A DNA stretch of 6,189 nucleotides from an uncultured Clostridium sp. GTDB taxonomy: Bacteria > Bacillota_A > Clostridia > TANB77 > CAG-508. Positions 5,582 to 6,189 of the stretch are shown here, in pieces; the first letter of the stretch is position 1; every line of letters starts with the position of its first letter. The notes beneath the pieces were generated by a model. It did no database searches. It had not been told where the DNA came from and saw only the letters and a program-made list of their open reading frames with translations. The position numbers and the translations under genes are program-made. The stretch covers positions 1-6,189 of the forward strand of contig CAJKKA010000099.1 of assembly GCA_905200315.1 (NCBI GenBank). Reading direction: 5' to 3'.

Positions 5582-5612
5582 GTAGCAGATATTGTTTTAA
5601 GGAGATGATTTA

Positions 5613-5900
5613 ATGCAAGTAAGTAAAGAAGAGTTATTGCATATTGCAAAACTTGCTAATTTAAATTTGAAAGATGATGAATTAGATAATTATTTAGCTA
5701 ATTTGCAAGATATTTTGAATTTTGCAAATGTTGTTAACAATGCTCCAGTAGATGGTTTAGATATTACTATTGGTGCTAACGAGGCTAAAAATGTTTTTAG
5801 AAAAGATGAGATTAAGGTATTTGAAGACAACAGTGCATTACTTCAAAATTGTAAAGAAGTAGAGCAAAATATGTTTAAAATACCAAAGGTTATAAATTAG
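5613..5900 (+). CDS. gatC: Asp-tRNA(Asn)/Glu-tRNA(Gln) amidotransferase subunit C
   Basis: GatC is the small scaffold of the GatCAB amidotransferase. It wraps between GatA and GatB and stabilises the complex that turns Glu-tRNA-Gln or Asp-tRNA-Asn into Gln- or Asn-tRNA. The 95-residue length is normal. The start, VSKEELLHIAKLANLNLKDDEL, matches the family's first helix (quoted here in part: residues 3-24). The family's conserved 'R-x-D' appears as NVFRKDEIKVF (60-70), and the end FKIPKVI is the usual 'F-x-V/I-P-x-V-I'. The start is supported by AAGGAG (5599-5604), 8 nt before ATG. gatA follows after 65 bp, and gatB is expected beyond the window. Because the aspS T-box reads as Asn, the complex here may serve tRNA-Asn as well as, or instead of, tRNA-Gln. 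Confidence 0.95.
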   Translation: MQVSKEELLHIAKLANLNLKDDELDNYLANLQDILNFANVVNNAPVDGLDITIGANEAKNVFRKDEIKVFEDNSALLQNCKEVEQNMFKIPKVIN

Positions 5901-5913
5901 AAGTTAGAAGTTA
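5897..5913 (+). repeat. Short tandem heptamer across the gatC stop
   Basis: TTAGAAG occurs about 2.4 times in direct tandem, and the first copy supplies the TAG stop of gatC. A slippage event here would lie after the stop codon, so it would not change the protein. Confidence 0.4.
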
Positions 5914-5965
5914 AAAAATAATGAAATATTTAAACCTCTAACACTAGAATAAAGGAGGAGAATAG

Positions 5966-6189
5966 ATGAATATTACAGACTTAACTGTTCATGAGTTACA
6001 AGAAAAGTTAAAAAATAAAGAACTTACAATTACAGAAATAACTCAAGCTTACGTAGATAGAATAAACGAAAAAGAAAAAGATGTTGAAGCTTTTGTTACA
6101 ACATTAACAGATGAAGCTTTAGCACAAGCAAAAGATGTACAAGCTAAAGTTGAAAGAGGAGAAATTAAAGGAGAATTAGCAGGTATTCC
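5966..6189 (+). CDS. gatA: Asp-tRNA(Asn)/Glu-tRNA(Gln) amidotransferase subunit A, 3' end outside window
   Basis: GatA is the amidase-signature glutaminase of GatCAB; it releases ammonia from glutamine for the GatB kinase/transamidase site. Only the first 74 residues of about 480-490 are present. They fit the family start: the LTVHELQEKLKNKELTITEI pattern (6-25), then AYVDRINEKEKDVEAFVT and, at the window edge, ELAGIP, which leads into the conserved GIPxAxKD region. The Ser-cisSer-Lys catalytic triad lies beyond the window. The start is fixed by a strong AGGAGG (5953-5958), 7 nt before ATG. It lies 65 bp after gatC with no terminator between, so the two form an operon driven from the promoter before gatC. 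Confidence 0.95.
   Translation, partial: MNITDLTVHELQEKLKNKELTITEITQAYVDRINEKEKDVEAFVTTLTDEALAQAKDVQAKVERGEIKGELAGI

Overview
The base composition is very AT-rich. AGGAGG-type ribosome binding sites, near-consensus vegetative promoters, T-box control of an aminoacyl-tRNA synthetase and a GatCAB gene pair all point to a low-GC Firmicute, most likely a clostridial (possibly uncultured gut) lineage. The assignment to Clostridia is inferred from these traits; no marker in the window fixes the genus.

Layout. Positions 1-883 hold a gpsA gene cut at its 5' end by the window edge. A strong extended -10 promoter and a dyad then precede a small coiled-coil/zinc-ribbon protein (987-1406). A short GC-rich hairpin of a repeat type follows, then holA, the DNA polymerase III delta subunit (1491-2519). 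A bidirectional terminator separates holA from the convergent aspS (2619-4376, minus strand). AspS is preceded by a roughly 220-nt T-box riboswitch with its own promoter (about 4711 down to 4452). Next is a gene-poor stretch (4721-5039) with a 70-bp nested palindrome. A wrecked HEPN toxin gene (5040-5199) overlaps an intact minimal nucleotidyltransferase antitoxin gene (5181-5501). After a terminator, a new promoter drives gatC (5613-5900) and gatA (5966 onward, cut by the right edge).

The most informative result links aspS to gatCA. The T-box of aspS has no Asp codon (GAC or GAU) on the 3' side of Stem I. At the specifier position it carries AAC, an Asn codon, followed by the usual A. The UGGC tail-binding motif fits a G73-CCA tRNA end. 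An aspartyl-tRNA synthetase gene controlled by uncharged tRNA-Asn makes sense if the enzyme is non-discriminating: it would charge tRNA-Asn with Asp, and GatCAB, two subunits of which are encoded about 1.2 kb away, would amidate the product to Asn-tRNA-Asn. Several AspRS signature segments also resemble, from memory, the alphaproteobacterial-type enzyme more than the Bacillus type.

The second notable item is the decayed HEPN/MNT toxin-antitoxin pair. Both ends of the HEPN gene are recognisable, but its middle, where the catalytic motif lies in this family, is missing and the ends are out of frame. The antitoxin is therefore an orphan. The third is a family of short GC-rich hairpins with matching arm changes, present once before holA and twice, inverted, before the HEPN remnant.
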